A DNA stretch of 64,000 bases, taken from positions 189,896 to 253,895 of the forward strand of contig NZ_KB849168.1 in NCBI RefSeq assembly GCF_000367925.1. The letters run 5' to 3'. The stretch comes from Acinetobacter bohemicus ANC 3994. Lineage in GTDB: Bacteria > Pseudomonadota > Gammaproteobacteria > Pseudomonadales > Moraxellaceae. Below the pieces are notes generated by a model. It was not told the DNA's origin, ran no database searches, and worked only from the letters and a program-made list of their open reading frames with translations. This document shows positions 27,777-38,131 of the stretch, piece after piece; the stretch's first letter is position 1; every line of letters begins with the position of its first letter. The position numbers were made by a program, and so were the translations under genes.

Positions 27777-28430
27777 TCATAAGCTTGTTCTAACTTGCTC
27801 TTTCACTAGGCGATATGCCTGTTTAGGAAAAGCATTCCCCTGCGCAAAATATTGTCTATTGCGCTGAGTCTGATTGGAAATTTTAGCTAAATCCATGACC
27901 AAGCTTTGATCTGGATCAATCTGATAAAAAAACTCTACCCTATTGCCACGATGCAAAATAATTTGATGATGCTCTGAATCATAAGACCAATGATCTTGAT
28001 GATATTGAACATTCGAAGCAAAAGTCATTTGTCCCAAATGGACAATCGTACGATATGCCGTACCATCGGCCAATAAATTGACAATAAAATCGGCTGTCCC
28101 CTTATCACACGCCACAAAGGGATCATCACAACTAATCACCGCCTGATAACGTCCCACATAAGGCTCAGCATTTTGAGGAATCATATGTGGGGTATCCGCT
28201 ATGGCTTTGGCTACAGGTAATGTCGCTTGCCCCGCCACCTCAGTTAGTTTTTTACCTTGAATATTGCTCATGGCCAGATCAGTCGCTTCAGTTTCTGATT
28301 GTATTTGTTCAGCGACAGAATCTTCTAATGACTTATTACAGCCGACAAGACCTGTAAACATTGCAACAAGAACACAGTAACCATATTTAGCATTTCGAAA
28401 CACGCATCCCTCCTGTCTCAGCACGTTCAT
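27777..28430 (-). CDS. Putative lipoprotein of unknown function
   Basis: A 217-residue protein with a signal sequence ending in the lipobox-like LVGC, so it is probably an acylated lipoprotein with the cysteine near residue 31. After a polar linker, the folded part starts at EPYVGRYQAVISCDDPFVACDKG and continues as likely beta structure (FIVNLLADGTAYRTIVHLGQ). The GRYQ-CxxC-like opening and beta pattern are faintly reminiscent of NlpE-type copper/envelope sensors, but not enough to name it. A later Met at codon 24 (MFTGLVGC) is too short a signal to be the start. Confidence 0.75.
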   Translation of the reverse strand: MNVLRQEGCVFRNAKYGYCVLVAMFTGLVGCNKSLEDSVAEQIQSETEATDLAMSNIQGKKLTEVAGQATLPVAKAIADTPHMIPQNAEPYVGRYQAVISCDDPFVACDKGTADFIVNLLADGTAYRTIVHLGQMTFASNVQYHQDHWSYDSEHHQIILHRGNRVEFFYQIDPDQSLVMDLAKISNQTQRNRQYFAQGNAFPKQAYRLVKEQVRTSL

Positions 28431-28715
28431 TTGTTTATTCTTGGCAAATATTCAATGACTTACGATAGACACCACCAAAAAGTATTGGCTTTATAAGCAT
28501 AAAACACTGATCTTTAATTGATTATGACTAACAATAATCCAGCTTATTTTCAACTTAATCCATTTTATGTGTTCACCTCATAAGAATAAGTATTCAGTTA
28601 CATAACTTAACTATTTTTCTAGCCCGCAACCCTTTAAAAACTGATTTACATCACCATTTTATTAGTATGAGTCAATTGTTTTAACTCAGCTATTTTTAAT
28701 TTTAAGGAGACTTCG

Positions 28716-28985
28716 ATGGCCAATGTTGGCTTGTATCGCTCTAACCGCCAAAATATGATCGCAGGTGTAATGGGCGGTATTGCTGAACGATTTGGTTGGA
28801 ATGCAAATTTGCTTCGCATTATATTTGTCATTGTTTCTCTAATGAGCGCTGCATTCCCAGGAATTTTAGTCTATTTGGTTTTGTGGCTGATTATGCCGAA
28901 AAAACAGTTTCAAATAGCTCCTGCTCAAGGCTATCAAAATCCCGTTCGTACGGTCAATCAAAATCCTAATGATCCATACCGTTAA
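28716..28985 (+). CDS. PspC-domain membrane protein
   Basis: An 89-residue protein with a PspC domain. It has LYRSNRQNMIAGVMGGIAER, then the hydrophobic segment LLRIIFVIVSLMSAAFPGILVYLVLWLIMP, then a polar tail rich in Asn, Gln and Pro. PspC proteins take part in envelope stress responses elsewhere. No pspA or pspB lies beside it here, so it is a stand-alone member. TAAGGAG lies 7-8 bases before the ATG. Confidence 0.88.
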   Translation: MANVGLYRSNRQNMIAGVMGGIAERFGWNANLLRIIFVIVSLMSAAFPGILVYLVLWLIMPKKQFQIAPAQGYQNPVRTVNQNPNDPYR

Positions 28986-29001
28986 TCATTTTTAGTTTTC
29001 G

Positions 29002-29037
29002 GCTACGACTTTTCCCCAAGAGTCGTAGCTTTTTTTT
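29002..29037 (+). terminator. Rho-independent terminator after the PspC gene
   Basis: GCTACGACT / AGTCGTAGC, a 9-bp perfect stem, is followed by eight T, 16 bp after the stop codon. Confidence 0.94.
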
Positions 29038-29049
29038 GCCTGTATTTCG

Positions 29050-30153
29050 CTATGCCTTGACCTGATTTAGCTGTTGATTCAATGCAGCAATCATGTCTGC
29101 ACGACTAATCATTCCGACTATTTTTTGATGCTCGACCACAGGAATATAATTAAATGAGCGTTCGACAAAATAAGGCACCAAATCCTGTATCGGTTGTTCT
29201 GGTTTTACCGTGACCACTTGACGCACCATAATATGTTTCACTTGATGCTCCCATGTCGTTCTCATATCATTGGCACGTTTAAACCATTCCACCACTTCAT
29301 ATAAAGCCAATGTTCCCACCAATTGCTGCTCAGCATTGGACACAGGTAAGCTCATTAAATTCATTTGTTTAAATTTATCTAGCGCCGAATGAATATCATC
29401 CTGCTCATTTAAACTCACGACATGTTTACTCATAATATCCTGACACTTAAACTGACTTACGCCCCTCGCATTGGCTTTTTCCTGTGCCGCTAAAATAATT
29501 TTTTGTAAGTCATATTCACTAATATCTAAAAGCTCAGTCTGTTGATCCAAAGTGGCTTGAATATCTTGCGGTTGAATGGTGACTTTTTGGGTGGGCGTTG
29601 GGTCTTTAGAGCGTTGATTGATTTGTGCAACTTGCGGATATTGTTTTCCCAGCATGCGATTAAAGACAATTGCGATCACTAACAATAAAATAGAATTCAA
29701 TAGAACGGGATAAAAAATAAAGTGATACCCCAGTTGATGTACAGCTTCGCCACCCAATACAGCGGTAATCGCGATTGCACCACTGGGTGGATGCAGCGAA
29801 TCTGTGGTCATCATTAACACAATAGACAGCCCAACGGCGACACTAAAGGCTTCTGTTAAATTTGGAATATACATGGCGCAAGTCACGCCAATAATTCCAG
29901 CAATGGTATTGCCAATCACCATATTCCACGGCTGCGCCAATGGACTGGCAGGTACTGCAAATAACAAGACCGATGATGCCCCCATAGGCGCGATATACCA
30001 TGCGTTAATATCACCCAACACCAACCAACTGATTAGCGATGAAAGTAGCAGCCCTAACAATGCACCTATGCCACACAATAAGCGCTCTTTTAACGGAAGA
30101 ACTTTAAAATTGGGTTTTAAGATATTGAGCCATCTAAGTTGTGAATGAAACAC
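29050..30153 (-). CDS. HPP-family membrane protein with paired CBS domains
   Basis: 367 residues. The N-terminal half is an HPP-type membrane domain with about four or five helices (LLCGIGALLGLLLSSLISW, and the family signature SLHPPSGAIAITAVLGG). The C-terminal half is a CBS pair: DIMSKHVVSLNEQDDIHSAL and HIMVRQVVTVKPEQPIQDL. HPP proteins are implicated in nitrite transport in plants and cyanobacteria; the bacterial substrate is unknown, and CBS pairs usually bind adenine nucleotides. The gene ends 12 bp after the PspC terminator, which can serve both strands. Confidence 0.87.
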   Translation of the reverse strand: MFHSQLRWLNILKPNFKVLPLKERLLCGIGALLGLLLSSLISWLVLGDINAWYIAPMGASSVLLFAVPASPLAQPWNMVIGNTIAGIIGVTCAMYIPNLTEAFSVAVGLSIVLMMTTDSLHPPSGAIAITAVLGGEAVHQLGYHFIFYPVLLNSILLLVIAIVFNRMLGKQYPQVAQINQRSKDPTPTQKVTIQPQDIQATLDQQTELLDISEYDLQKIILAAQEKANARGVSQFKCQDIMSKHVVSLNEQDDIHSALDKFKQMNLMSLPVSNAEQQLVGTLALYEVVEWFKRANDMRTTWEHQVKHIMVRQVVTVKPEQPIQDLVPYFVERSFNYIPVVEHQKIVGMISRADMIAALNQQLNQVKA

Positions 30154-30414
30154 AGCACGCCTTTGGTTATGTTGGAGTTGATTGACGAATTATAGAATGA
30201 TGCAACGATAAGGTGTATTTATTTTATATCTTGTATTTATTGATTGATCCTGTCCGACCTAAAAATAGCCCGACGCTTTGGAGTCGTCATGATGAATTCC
30301 CTTTGTGATTCATTCTCCACAACACTTTAAAGCAGATAACGATACACAACGAACGCTATATATGTGTTTAAATTCATTGTACTTCGCAACACTTTTACTG
30401 CTTTTTTATGCTGA

Positions 30415-31221
30415 CTAATCATCCAGCTTATCCGTAATGATGGGTTCAATTTTAAGCATCTCGATCTCGCCATAGAAGGTAGAAAATGCGACATCTCCAG
30501 CATCTATTCCTGTACCAATTCGAACTAAATTTTCTACAGGTGCTAATCGGGTCGGATCAAACAACACCCATCCTCCCTCCAAATAGGCTTCAAAAATGGC
30601 ATGAAAATCGGGTAGAAATTTTTCAATTTCGACATAACCGACCACCATACGTGCCGGAATCCCCAAAGCACGGCAGAGCGAAATCCCTAAATGAGCAAAG
30701 TCACGACATACCCCAGCCCGATGGATGAGTACATCGGTCGCCGTTGTAAATTGGTTAGAGCTACCAGAAACATAAAAAATATTGTTATAAATCCACTGTT
30801 CAATGGCTTTGACTCGTGTATACCCTTGCTGCATCCATCCAAATGATCGGTTCGCCATATCCACGACAAGGTCTGAATTACAATATCGACTGGCCAATAA
30901 ATAAGGGAGCACCTCATCGGGTAAATCGGGAATCGCAACTTCATTAAGTTTGTGCAGAACATCAGCATTGATCACAGGATGACGTTCAACCGTAGCACTA
31001 TAGTTCACTTCAAAAGCGTCACAAGCTTCAACATGCAATCTGACATAACGGTTTTGCTGGCTTGGGTCGTGAAATTCACGCCATGTCACCAGTGGATAAA
31101 AGCTGAGTTGTTCTGCAATGATTTTTTGATCGGGATGATCAGCAACATGAATCAGAAAAACAAATTCTGTGGCTTGGACAATCTTGTATTTTAAATGGCA
31201 CTGAATTTTACAAGTTGTCAT
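30415..31221 (-). CDS. Transglutaminase-like family protein
   Basis: 268 residues with an N-terminal beta domain and a papain-like transglutaminase core. The catalytic Cys is in HRAGVCRDFAHLGISLCR, His in LPDFHAIFEAYLEGGW and Asp in LFDPTRLAPVENL, so the triad is complete. No signal peptide is visible. Bacterial members are mainly proteases or amidases of unknown substrate. It is not in a recognisable operon; it is divergent from glyQ with a 314-bp spacer. Confidence 0.87.
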   Translation of the reverse strand: MTTCKIQCHLKYKIVQATEFVFLIHVADHPDQKIIAEQLSFYPLVTWREFHDPSQQNRYVRLHVEACDAFEVNYSATVERHPVINADVLHKLNEVAIPDLPDEVLPYLLASRYCNSDLVVDMANRSFGWMQQGYTRVKAIEQWIYNNIFYVSGSSNQFTTATDVLIHRAGVCRDFAHLGISLCRALGIPARMVVGYVEIEKFLPDFHAIFEAYLEGGWVLFDPTRLAPVENLVRIGTGIDAGDVAFSTFYGEIEMLKIEPIITDKLDD

Positions 31222-31470
31222 GATCGTCCTTATTTTTTAAGCAGTATTTCACTGTATGCAGATTAAACCAATTTCACGCAAATAAACGGATAAGATTGCT
31301 TTATCTTTATCACAATTTTATTTAAATGATGACATCCATCTGATTTATTCTTGCTTTTCAATTCAGCTTAAAGCGCGCATAAAACAGTAAAGTGCACGGC
31401 TGAAATAGATGCCTGATCTTTTTTAGCGTGATTTTGATTTTTTTCAAAAAAGTATCGATGCATTAACCCT

Positions 31471-31499
31471 TTGCCACTCTCCCTGAAACTCCTTATAAT
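31471..31499 (+). promoter_or_regulatory. Sigma70 promoter of glyQS
   Basis: TTGCCA (31471-31476) and TATAAT (31494-31499) are separated by exactly 17 bp, ending 36 bp before the glyQ start. The remainder of the 31222-31529 spacer shows nothing else. Confidence 0.8.
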
Positions 31500-31535
31500 T
31501 GAGCACAATTTTTCTCTAATTTTAAGTGGATGACC

Positions 31536-32519
31536 ATGAGTCGCGCCATATCGCATATTGATACCTTCCAAGGCTTAATTCTTGCCTTACAAAATTACTG
31601 GGCTGAACAAGGTTGTGTCATTTTACAACCTTACGATATGGAAATGGGCGCAGGCACATTCCACACTGCAACCTTCCTTCGAGCACTTGGCCCTGAAACG
31701 TGGAACGCTGCATACGTTCAGCCATCACGCCGTCCGAAAGATGGTCGTTATGGTGAAAACCCAAACCGTTTGCAGCACTACTACCAATTTCAGGTGGTAT
31801 TGAAGCCAAATCCAGACAACATCCAACAGCTTTATTTAGATTCTTTAAAAGCCATTGGTATTGATACCCTCGTTCACGACATTCGTTTTGTTGAAGACAA
31901 CTGGGAATCGCCAACACTAGGCGCTTGGGGCTTAGGTTGGGAAGTTTGGCTAAACGGTATGGAAGTGACTCAGTTCACTTACTTCCAACAAGTGGGTGGT
32001 GTTGAATGCTACCCAGTGACAGGCGAAATCACCTACGGTCTTGAACGTCTTGCCATGTACTTGCAAGGTGTCGATTCTGTTTACGATTTGGTTTGGACTA
32101 AAGGTCAATTCGGTACAGTAACTTACGGTGACGTATTCCATCAAAATGAAGTTGAGCAATCGACGTATAACTTTGAATATGCCAACGTCGAAAAAATGTT
32201 TGAACTGTTCGACTTCTATGAAGCTGAAGCGACGCGCTTGATTGAAGCTGAACTTCCATTGCCTGCCTATGAACAAGTGATTAAAGCATCGCATAGCTTT
32301 AACTTGCTTGATGCACGTGGTGCAATTTCAGTGACTGAACGTCAACGCTATATTTTACGTGTGCGTACTTTGGCGCGTTCAATTGCACAAAGTTATGTGG
32401 CGGCACGTGCCAAGCTTGGCTTCCCAATGGCAGAACCTGAATTACGTGATGAAGTTTTGGCGCAGTTAAAAGCACAAGTTGAAGCAGAAGCGAAAGAAGC
32501 AAACAAGGAGAGCAAATAA
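31536..32519 (+). CDS. glyQ: Glycyl-tRNA synthetase, alpha subunit
   Basis: The catalytic alpha subunit of bacterial alpha2-beta2 glycyl-tRNA synthetase, about 327 residues. [18 protein letters not shown] at the N-terminus, [19 protein letters not shown] and [15 protein letters not shown] are characteristic. An ATG at 31530 gives two more residues. AAGTGGA is better placed for 31536, so I chose the latter with low certainty. The stop codon overlaps the glyS start by one base (TAATG). Confidence 0.95.
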   Translation: MSRAISHIDTFQGLILALQNYWAEQGCVILQPYDMEMGAGTFHTATFLRALGPETWNAAYVQPSRRPKDGRYGENPNRLQHYYQFQVVLKPNPDNIQQLYLDSLKAIGIDTLVHDIRFVEDNWESPTLGAWGLGWEVWLNGMEVTQFTYFQQVGGVECYPVTGEITYGLERLAMYLQGVDSVYDLVWTKGQFGTVTYGDVFHQNEVEQSTYNFEYANVEKMFELFDFYEAEATRLIEAELPLPAYEQVIKASHSFNLLDARGAISVTERQRYILRVRTLARSIAQSYVAARAKLGFPMAEPELRDEVLAQLKAQVEAEAKEANKESK

Positions 32520-34588
32520 TGTCTAAACATACCGTTTTGTTCGAATTGGGCTGTGAAGAACTTCCACCAAAAAGCCTCAAAAAATTACGTGATGCACTGC
32601 ATGCAGAAACCATCAAGGGCTTAAAAGATGCAGGTCTGGCTTTCGATACTATCGAAGCTTATGCAGCACCGCGTCGTTTGGCACTTAAAATTGTGAATAT
32701 TGATGGCGCTCAGCCTGATACACAAAAACGCTTTGACGGCCCTGCAAAACAAGCGGCTTTTGATGCGGAAGGCAAACCAACTAAAGCTTTAGAAGGCTTT
32801 ATGCGTGGTCAAGGCATCACTGCGGATCAAGTCACCACGTTCCAAGCCGGTAAAGTTGAAAAAGTTTGCTATTTAAAAGATGTTAAAGGCCAAAGCCTTG
32901 AGGTTTTACTGCCACAAATTTTACAAGCAGCTTTGGATAACCTTCCAATTGCAAAACGTATGCGTTCAGCGGCAAGCCGTACTGAATTTGTCCGTCCTGT
33001 AAAATGGGTGGTGTTGCTCAAAGACAATGATGTGATTGAAGCCACTATTCAAGACCACAAAGCAGGTAATGTGACTTATGGTCATCGTTTTCATGCGCCT
33101 GAAGCGATTACTTTGGCTCATGCAGATGAATATCTTGCTAAGTTAAAAGCGGCTTATGTGGTTGCTGACTTTGCAGAACGCCAAGCCATCATTGACCAAC
33201 AAGTCAAAGCTTTGGCTGATGAAGTCAATGCGATTGCGATTGTACCAAGCGACCTGCGTGATGAAGTGACCGCATTGGTTGAATGGCCTGTTGCGCTACG
33301 TGCAAGTTTTGAAGAACGCTTCCTTGCTGTACCGCAAGAAGCTTTGATTACCACGATGCAAGACAACCAGAAATACTTCTGTTTGGTGAATAGCGATAAC
33401 AAGCTACAGCCTTATTTCATTACTGTTTCAAATATTGAGTCTAAAGATCCGATTCAAATTATTGAAGGCAATGAAAAAGTGGTTCGTCCACGTTTGTCGG
33501 ATGCTGAATTCTTCTTCTTGCAAGATCAAAAGCAACCGTTAGCTTCTCGTAAAGAGAAACTTGCAAACATGGTGTTCCAAGCACAATTGGGTACGCTGTG
33601 GGATAAATCACAACGTATTGCTAAGTTGGCTGTGGCTTTATCGAACATCACGGGTGCAACTGCGGCTGATGCTGAAAAAGCAGCACTACTTGCTAAATGT
33701 GACTTAACCTCTGAATTGGTGGGTGAATTCCCTGAACTTCAAGGTATTGCGGGCACTTACTATGCACGTATTGAAGGCGAAAACCATGAAGTGGCTGAAG
33801 CTTTAGGTGAACAGTATTTACCTAAATTTGCAGGCGATGTTTTACCACAAACCAAAACAGGCACAACCATTGCCCTTGCTGACCGTTTAGACACGCTCAC
33901 CGGTATTTTTGGTATTGGTCAAGCACCGACAGGTTCTAAAGACCCGTTTGCACTACGTCGTTCTGCGATTGGTATTTTACGTTTGGTGACTGAGAACAAT
34001 CTTGATGTGTCGATTGAAGATCTCATCAAGTTGGCATTAAATGCTTATGGCGATGTAGTCGCGGATCACGCGAAGACTTTAGCGGATGCTGTTGCATTCC
34101 TTGAAGGTCGTTACCGTGCCAAATATGAAGACCAAGGCGTTGCAGTTGATGTGATTCAAGCGGTTCAAGCGTTGTCGCCAAAATCACCTTTAGATTTTGA
34201 CAAGCGTGTAACTGCGGTGAATCACTTCCGTGCATTGCCTGAAGCTGCTGCACTGGCTGCTGCAAATAAGCGTGTTGCGAATATTTTGGCCAAAGAATCT
34301 GAACCAACAGGTGCAGTGGTTGAAGCAAACTTGGTTGAAGAGGCTGAAAAAGCATTATTCGCTGTACTTGCTAAAATTACGCCTGAAGTTGAACCATTAT
34401 TTGCTGCCAAAGATTACACCACTGCATTGTCTAAGCTTGCTGCTTTACGTGCGCCTGTGGATGCATTCTTTGAAGGCGTCATGGTCATGGCAGATGATGC
34501 AGAATTGAAAGCCAACCGTTTACGTTTATTGGCTCAATTACGTGGCTTGTTTACCAGTGTAGCGGATATTTCGGTATTACAGCACTAA
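32519..34588 (+). CDS. glyS: Glycyl-tRNA synthetase, beta subunit
   Basis: A 689-residue beta subunit of glycyl-tRNA synthetase, needed for tRNA binding and activity. It begins [16 protein letters not shown] and contains [12 protein letters not shown] and the HD-like central part. The C-terminal anticodon-binding region includes [20 protein letters not shown]. It overlaps glyQ by one base, and GGAG precedes the start within glyQ. Transcription ends at the hairpin beginning 34617. Confidence 0.95.
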   Translation: MSKHTVLFELGCEELPPKSLKKLRDALHAETIKGLKDAGLAFDTIEAYAAPRRLALKIVNIDGAQPDTQKRFDGPAKQAAFDAEGKPTKALEGFMRGQGITADQVTTFQAGKVEKVCYLKDVKGQSLEVLLPQILQAALDNLPIAKRMRSAASRTEFVRPVKWVVLLKDNDVIEATIQDHKAGNVTYGHRFHAPEAITLAHADEYLAKLKAAYVVADFAERQAIIDQQVKALADEVNAIAIVPSDLRDEVTALVEWPVALRASFEERFLAVPQEALITTMQDNQKYFCLVNSDNKLQPYFITVSNIESKDPIQIIEGNEKVVRPRLSDAEFFFLQDQKQPLASRKEKLANMVFQAQLGTLWDKSQRIAKLAVALSNITGATAADAEKAALLAKCDLTSELVGEFPELQGIAGTYYARIEGENHEVAEALGEQYLPKFAGDVLPQTKTGTTIALADRLDTLTGIFGIGQAPTGSKDPFALRRSAIGILRLVTENNLDVSIEDLIKLALNAYGDVVADHAKTLADAVAFLEGRYRAKYEDQGVAVDVIQAVQALSPKSPLDFDKRVTAVNHFRALPEAAALAAANKRVANILAKESEPTGAVVEANLVEEAEKALFAVLAKITPEVEPLFAAKDYTTALSKLAALRAPVDAFFEGVMVMADDAELKANRLRLLAQLRGLFTSVADISVLQH

Positions 34589-34616
34589 AGTCTTAAATAA
34601 TTGTAATTTAAGAGAA

Positions 34617-34647
34617 ACCCCGCTATAAATTAGTGGGGTTTTTTTTT
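34617..34647 (+). terminator. Rho-independent terminator after glyS
   Basis: ACCCCGCT / AGTGGGGT on either side of ATAAATT, with a G-T pair, followed by nine T. The next reading frame starts 8 bp after the T run. Confidence 0.92.
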
Positions 34648-34654
34648 GAGATAA

Positions 34655-35647
34655 ATGATGGCAAAGCCACGTATTTTTGTAAGTTCTACTTATTATGATT
34701 TAAAACATATTCGTGCTTCATTAAGCTTATTTATTGATTCTCTTGGTTATGAATCTATTCTATTCGAAAAAGGACAAATTGCCTTTGTCAGCGATGATCC
34801 TCTTGATATTTCTTGCTATCGAGAGGCTGAAACCGCAGATATTTTTGTACTAATTATTGGTGGGCGTTATGGCTCAGAAACTAGTACAGAGAAAATTGAT
34901 GGTGATAAAAGCCAATATACTAATTACAACAGTATCACACGTAAAGAATATGAAACAGCTAGTGAAAATCATATTCCAACATATATCTTAATTGAAAAAG
35001 GCGTTTATGCTGAATATCAAACTTATAAACGCAATAAAAAAAATACAGATATCGAATATGCACATGTAGATAATATTAATATTTTTAGACTCATTGACGA
35101 TATTTATAAAAAACCAAATAACAATCCAATTTTTTCATTTGAAAAATATAATGAAATTGAGGAATGGCTTAGAGATCAATGGGCAGGTTTATTTAAAGAC
35201 TTTTTAATTAAAAGAGGAAATATTAAAAAACTAGAATCTTTACAAAGTCAAATTAGGCACTTAGAAACTCTTAATTTAACTCTCAAAAACTACTTAGAAG
35301 TACTGTTATATGCTGATAAAAATTTAGAAACACAAAATATTATTCAAAAAGAAAATGAAAAAATTTCTAAATCACAACTAATCGAACATATTCATAATTT
35401 ATTCATTGTGAGTTATTTATTTGATGGTAAGACATTGAATAGTAATCAAATTGAAGAACTAATTTCTATATTAAAGATGTCCGAAAACCCTTTCGATTTT
35501 ATACATAGAGTATCTAGTCACTTACCAATATCTAGCAATTCGTATAGTAGCTCAATCACTCACTTGAATGACAAAAATATGGCTTTTTTAAATGATATTA
35601 ATGAACTCAGAACAACCATTGGCTTATCTAAATGGAAATACATTTAA
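34655..35647 (+). CDS. DUF4062-domain protein, AT-rich cassette gene
   Basis: 330 residues. The N-terminal DUF4062 domain is clear: RIFVSSTYYDLKHIRASL, DISCYREAETADIFVLIIGG, RYGSE, and SITRKEYETASENHIPTYIL. A likely coiled coil (about 190-245) and a helical C-terminus follow. DUF4062 has an alpha/beta nucleotide-binding-like fold and occurs at the N-terminus of larger signalling or STAND-type proteins; its biochemical role is not settled. The gene is conspicuously richer in A and T than glyS before it and begins 8 bp after the glyS terminator, so it lacks room for its own promoter. A start at 34658 is equally possible. This looks like a recently acquired gene. Confidence 0.82.
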   Translation: MMAKPRIFVSSTYYDLKHIRASLSLFIDSLGYESILFEKGQIAFVSDDPLDISCYREAETADIFVLIIGGRYGSETSTEKIDGDKSQYTNYNSITRKEYETASENHIPTYILIEKGVYAEYQTYKRNKKNTDIEYAHVDNINIFRLIDDIYKKPNNNPIFSFEKYNEIEEWLRDQWAGLFKDFLIKRGNIKKLESLQSQIRHLETLNLTLKNYLEVLLYADKNLETQNIIQKENEKISKSQLIEHIHNLFIVSYLFDGKTLNSNQIEELISILKMSENPFDFIHRVSSHLPISSNSYSSSITHLNDKNMAFLNDINELRTTIGLSKWKYI

Positions 35648-35723
35648 AAACTAATAAACCTATAGGAGATATTCATTCAATTTCATATACTCAAACTAAC
35701 AATACTCAACAAGAAAGAATATT

Positions 35724-36113
35724 ATGAAACTTAAAACTCTTATTTTGACTGGTCTTGCTAGCGTTGCCCTTACTGCATGTACATCTGCACCCAAAATCCC
35801 ACAACTTGAAACTGGCGTATTACAAGAAGTAAAAAACTTAGACGTTTACCCAGACACCACCAATAACAAAGCCAAATTGACTAAATTCAGTGACAAATGC
35901 GTGATTGAATTTACTGGCAACCTTAAAGCAGGCAAAGCCGTAGAACAATGGTCATTTAAAAGTTTAACCCTTATTTCAGGTGGCTCTGCCAGCTTTGCAA
36001 AAGATGGTACAAGTACCGCAACCAATTTCGACCTACACGATGCAACGGTACAAAAAAACTTCCTTGCACTACGTAACTACTTTGCCAAAGAAGCACTCGC
36101 ACAATGCGAATAA
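35724..36113 (+). CDS. Small putative lipoprotein
   Basis: 129 residues with a signal peptide and lipobox LTAC at 16-19 (MKLKTLILTGLASVALTAC), so probably anchored to a membrane by Cys19. The mature part of about 110 residues contains one conserved-looking pair of cysteines (DKCVIEF and the C-terminal AQCE). I do not recognise a family. The gene has its own terminator and an SD-like AAGAAAG before the start. Confidence 0.75.
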   Translation: MKLKTLILTGLASVALTACTSAPKIPQLETGVLQEVKNLDVYPDTTNNKAKLTKFSDKCVIEFTGNLKAGKAVEQWSFKSLTLISGGSASFAKDGTSTATNFDLHDATVQKNFLALRNYFAKEALAQCE

Positions 36114-36130
36114 TCGGTTTCTGATGTGGT

Positions 36131-36170
36131 AAAAAGCCCTCTTTTTTTTATAGAAAATGAGGGCTTTTTT
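36131..36170 (+). terminator. Rho-independent terminator after the small lipoprotein gene
   Basis: AAAGCCCTC / GAGGGCTTT, a 9-bp perfect stem with a 17-base loop, is flanked by A and T runs. Confidence 0.9.
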
Positions 36171-36320
36171 TATTACACCATTCACACTGCAAGAGTAAAT
36201 GTATAAGCATGTTGTAAGGCTGTATCAATTTCAGCATTTTTTTGTTTAACCGCTTCATTCACGATTACAATAAATTCAGAATGTATATGATTGCGACAAT
36301 GAAAAGGAATAAATACCGAT

Positions 36321-36818
36321 ATGAAACTGATGAAAACAGCGCTATTGAGCAGTGTCATTTTAACCTCCACTTGCCTTTTTATCCAAAGCACATCGGCAGC
36401 AGAAACAGCGCCAGTCACCAAAACAACACCAACTTATGGCGACAATCCCAATATTTTTGAAGTGTTAGGACATAAGGCGCAACAAGCTGCACAAAATACG
36501 GCGAATAAAGTCGATCATGCAGCGCAAAAAGGCATCGCCAAAGTAAAACCTAAAGTTGACAATGCGTGGGAAGAAAGCAAAGCACTGGCAACTGAAACAT
36601 CCGTGCTTGCAAAAGAAAAATCTCAGCAAGCGGCAGCAACCGTCAACAAAAAAATAAATGAAACCAAGGATGGCATCATCGGCAGTCCAAATGCACAGCC
36701 TGCACCCATTGTTTCACATCCTTTAAGCCAGTCATCTAGCAATGTTGAGCCTGTGCCCGCTCCAACACCGACAACAGAAGCACCCCAGCCCCCAAACAAA
36801 GGCAGCATAAATTTATAA
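36321..36818 (+). CDS. Secreted helical protein of unknown function
   Basis: 165 residues with a signal peptide ending near TSAAE. The mature protein is made of Ala/Lys-rich amphipathic helix (HKAQQAAQNTANKVDHAAQK and onward to about residue 115), then a Pro/Ser-rich, probably disordered tail. The helical pattern recalls late-embryogenesis-like or apolipoprotein-like bacterial proteins, and it probably sits in the periplasm. No family is recognised. AAGGAA lies upstream of the start at suitable distance. Confidence 0.7.
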   Translation: MKLMKTALLSSVILTSTCLFIQSTSAAETAPVTKTTPTYGDNPNIFEVLGHKAQQAAQNTANKVDHAAQKGIAKVKPKVDNAWEESKALATETSVLAKEKSQQAAATVNKKINETKDGIIGSPNAQPAPIVSHPLSQSSSNVEPVPAPTPTTEAPQPPNKGSINL

Positions 36819-36865
36819 TACATGCCCTCTCTTTTATTTTGAGAGAGCAGTACGCAGAGCGTCGG

Positions 36866-37822
36866 TTAATTCACTTGTCGAATGGGCTGACCTGCTTTAA
36901 AAGCCTCAGCATTTTCTACTATCTGCTGCACAATACGCTGACGTGCATCCACACTGCCCCATGCACTATGCGGAGTAACAATTAAGTTGGGAATATGAGG
37001 ATCTAACAAAACATTGCCCTCTTTCGGGGGTTCAACCGTCAATACGTCAGTCGCTGCACCTGCAATTTTTCCTTGAGTTAATGCATCTGCAAGCGCCTGT
37101 TCAGTGACAATTCCACCGCGTGCACAGTTAATTAAAAATGCACTTGGTTTCATTGCATCAAAGGCCTTGGCATCAATCAAATCACGGGTATCTTCTGTTA
37201 ATGGACAATGCAGACTGAGGAAATCGACTTGTGGCAATAATTCGGCAAAAGGAATACGACTGCTATCGCTCGGACGGTTTGGCAAAGATCCCACTAAAAC
37301 CTTCATGCCAAAGGCTTCAGCTAACTTAGCTACCGCTTGCCCCAATTCACCATAGCCCAAAATCCCTAAAGTTTTGCCTTCCAGTTCAACAATGGGGAAA
37401 TCCAACAAACAAAAAATGGGCGATGTATTCCATTGCCCTTGCTGCACCGCACGATCATATTGAAGCAATGAGGTGGCTAAAGCCAACATTAAAGTTAGGG
37501 TATGCTGAGCCACAGCAGAAGTGCCATAGCCCTGACAATTACACACCACAATGCCCTGCGCACGTGCTTGAATCAGGTCAATATTATTGGTGCCTGTTGC
37601 AGAAATTAAAATCAGTTTCAAATTTGGACATTGCTGAATGGTTGCTGCATCGACTATGACTTTATTGCTAATGATGACATCTGCATGTTGCACACGCTCT
37701 AACAACTGCGCTTGGCTGGTACTTGGATATAAACTTAATGTGTCAAAACTGGCCTCTAGTGCGCTCAAGTCCAAATCATGTTGATCCAGTGATTCATAAT
37801 CTAAAAATACGGCTTTCATCAA
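36866..37822 (-). CDS. D-2-hydroxyacid dehydrogenase (glycerate dehydrogenase-like)
   Basis: A 318-residue NAD(P)-dependent dehydrogenase that interconverts 2-oxoacids and D-2-hydroxyacids. The nucleotide-binding motif is LGILGYGELGQAVA near residue 150. Substrate and catalytic parts are NCARGGIVTEQAL (Arg), DVLTVEPP (Glu) and TPHSAWGSVDARQR (His). It is close in style to hydroxypyruvate reductase/glycerate dehydrogenase (HprA), but substrates differ widely across the family. The first two codons are both Met. Confidence 0.88.
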   Translation of the reverse strand: MMKAVFLDYESLDQHDLDLSALEASFDTLSLYPSTSQAQLLERVQHADVIISNKVIVDAATIQQCPNLKLILISATGTNNIDLIQARAQGIVVCNCQGYGTSAVAQHTLTLMLALATSLLQYDRAVQQGQWNTSPIFCLLDFPIVELEGKTLGILGYGELGQAVAKLAEAFGMKVLVGSLPNRPSDSSRIPFAELLPQVDFLSLHCPLTEDTRDLIDAKAFDAMKPSAFLINCARGGIVTEQALADALTQGKIAGAATDVLTVEPPKEGNVLLDPHIPNLIVTPHSAWGSVDARQRIVQQIVENAEAFKAGQPIRQVN

Positions 37823-37940
37823 GCATTCCTTGGCTAATTTTAAGAGAAATCTACAAATTCATTTTAGAGATTCAAAGCCAACTTTGTCATATTTTTCAAA
37901 TCAATTTAAGCACTTGTTATAAATAAACCCACTATTTAGT

Positions 37941-38129
37941 TAACGCCAGTCAGTTAAGGGTAATTTAATGATTACTTATTGATAAATCCTCCCTAACCCC
38001 TCTTTAAAAAAGAGGGGGACAATATAGTATTCAATATCTTATTAAATTTCAGATACTCCCTCCTTTGAAAAAGGATGAGAAACACTGTTTCGCAAGGGAG
38101 GATTAAAAATAGTTAACTAATCAGCATTA
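37941..38129. mobile_element. Copy E, related element with different interior
   Basis: A 189-bp element whose ends (TAACGCCAGTCAGTTAA and TTAACTAATCAGCATTA) match the terminal repeats of copies A-D but whose interior is unrelated. The interior holds CCCCTCTTTAAAAAAGAGGGG and AATCCTCCC ... GGGAGGATT inverted repeats. It is flanked by a perfect 11-bp duplication CACTATTTAGT (37930-37940 and 38130-38140). Removing it restores CCCACTA-TT-TAGTGGG between A and T runs, a terminator for the small gene at 38132. The same ends, duplication length and target suggest mobilisation by the same transposase, which is not encoded in this window. Confidence 0.85.
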
Positions 38130-38131
38130 CA

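Noticed and set aside
34655..35647. DUF4062 gene plus the two following small genes as a multi-gene defence operon
   Set aside because: The lipoprotein gene has its own start region and terminator and resembles envelope proteins; nothing ties them functionally.
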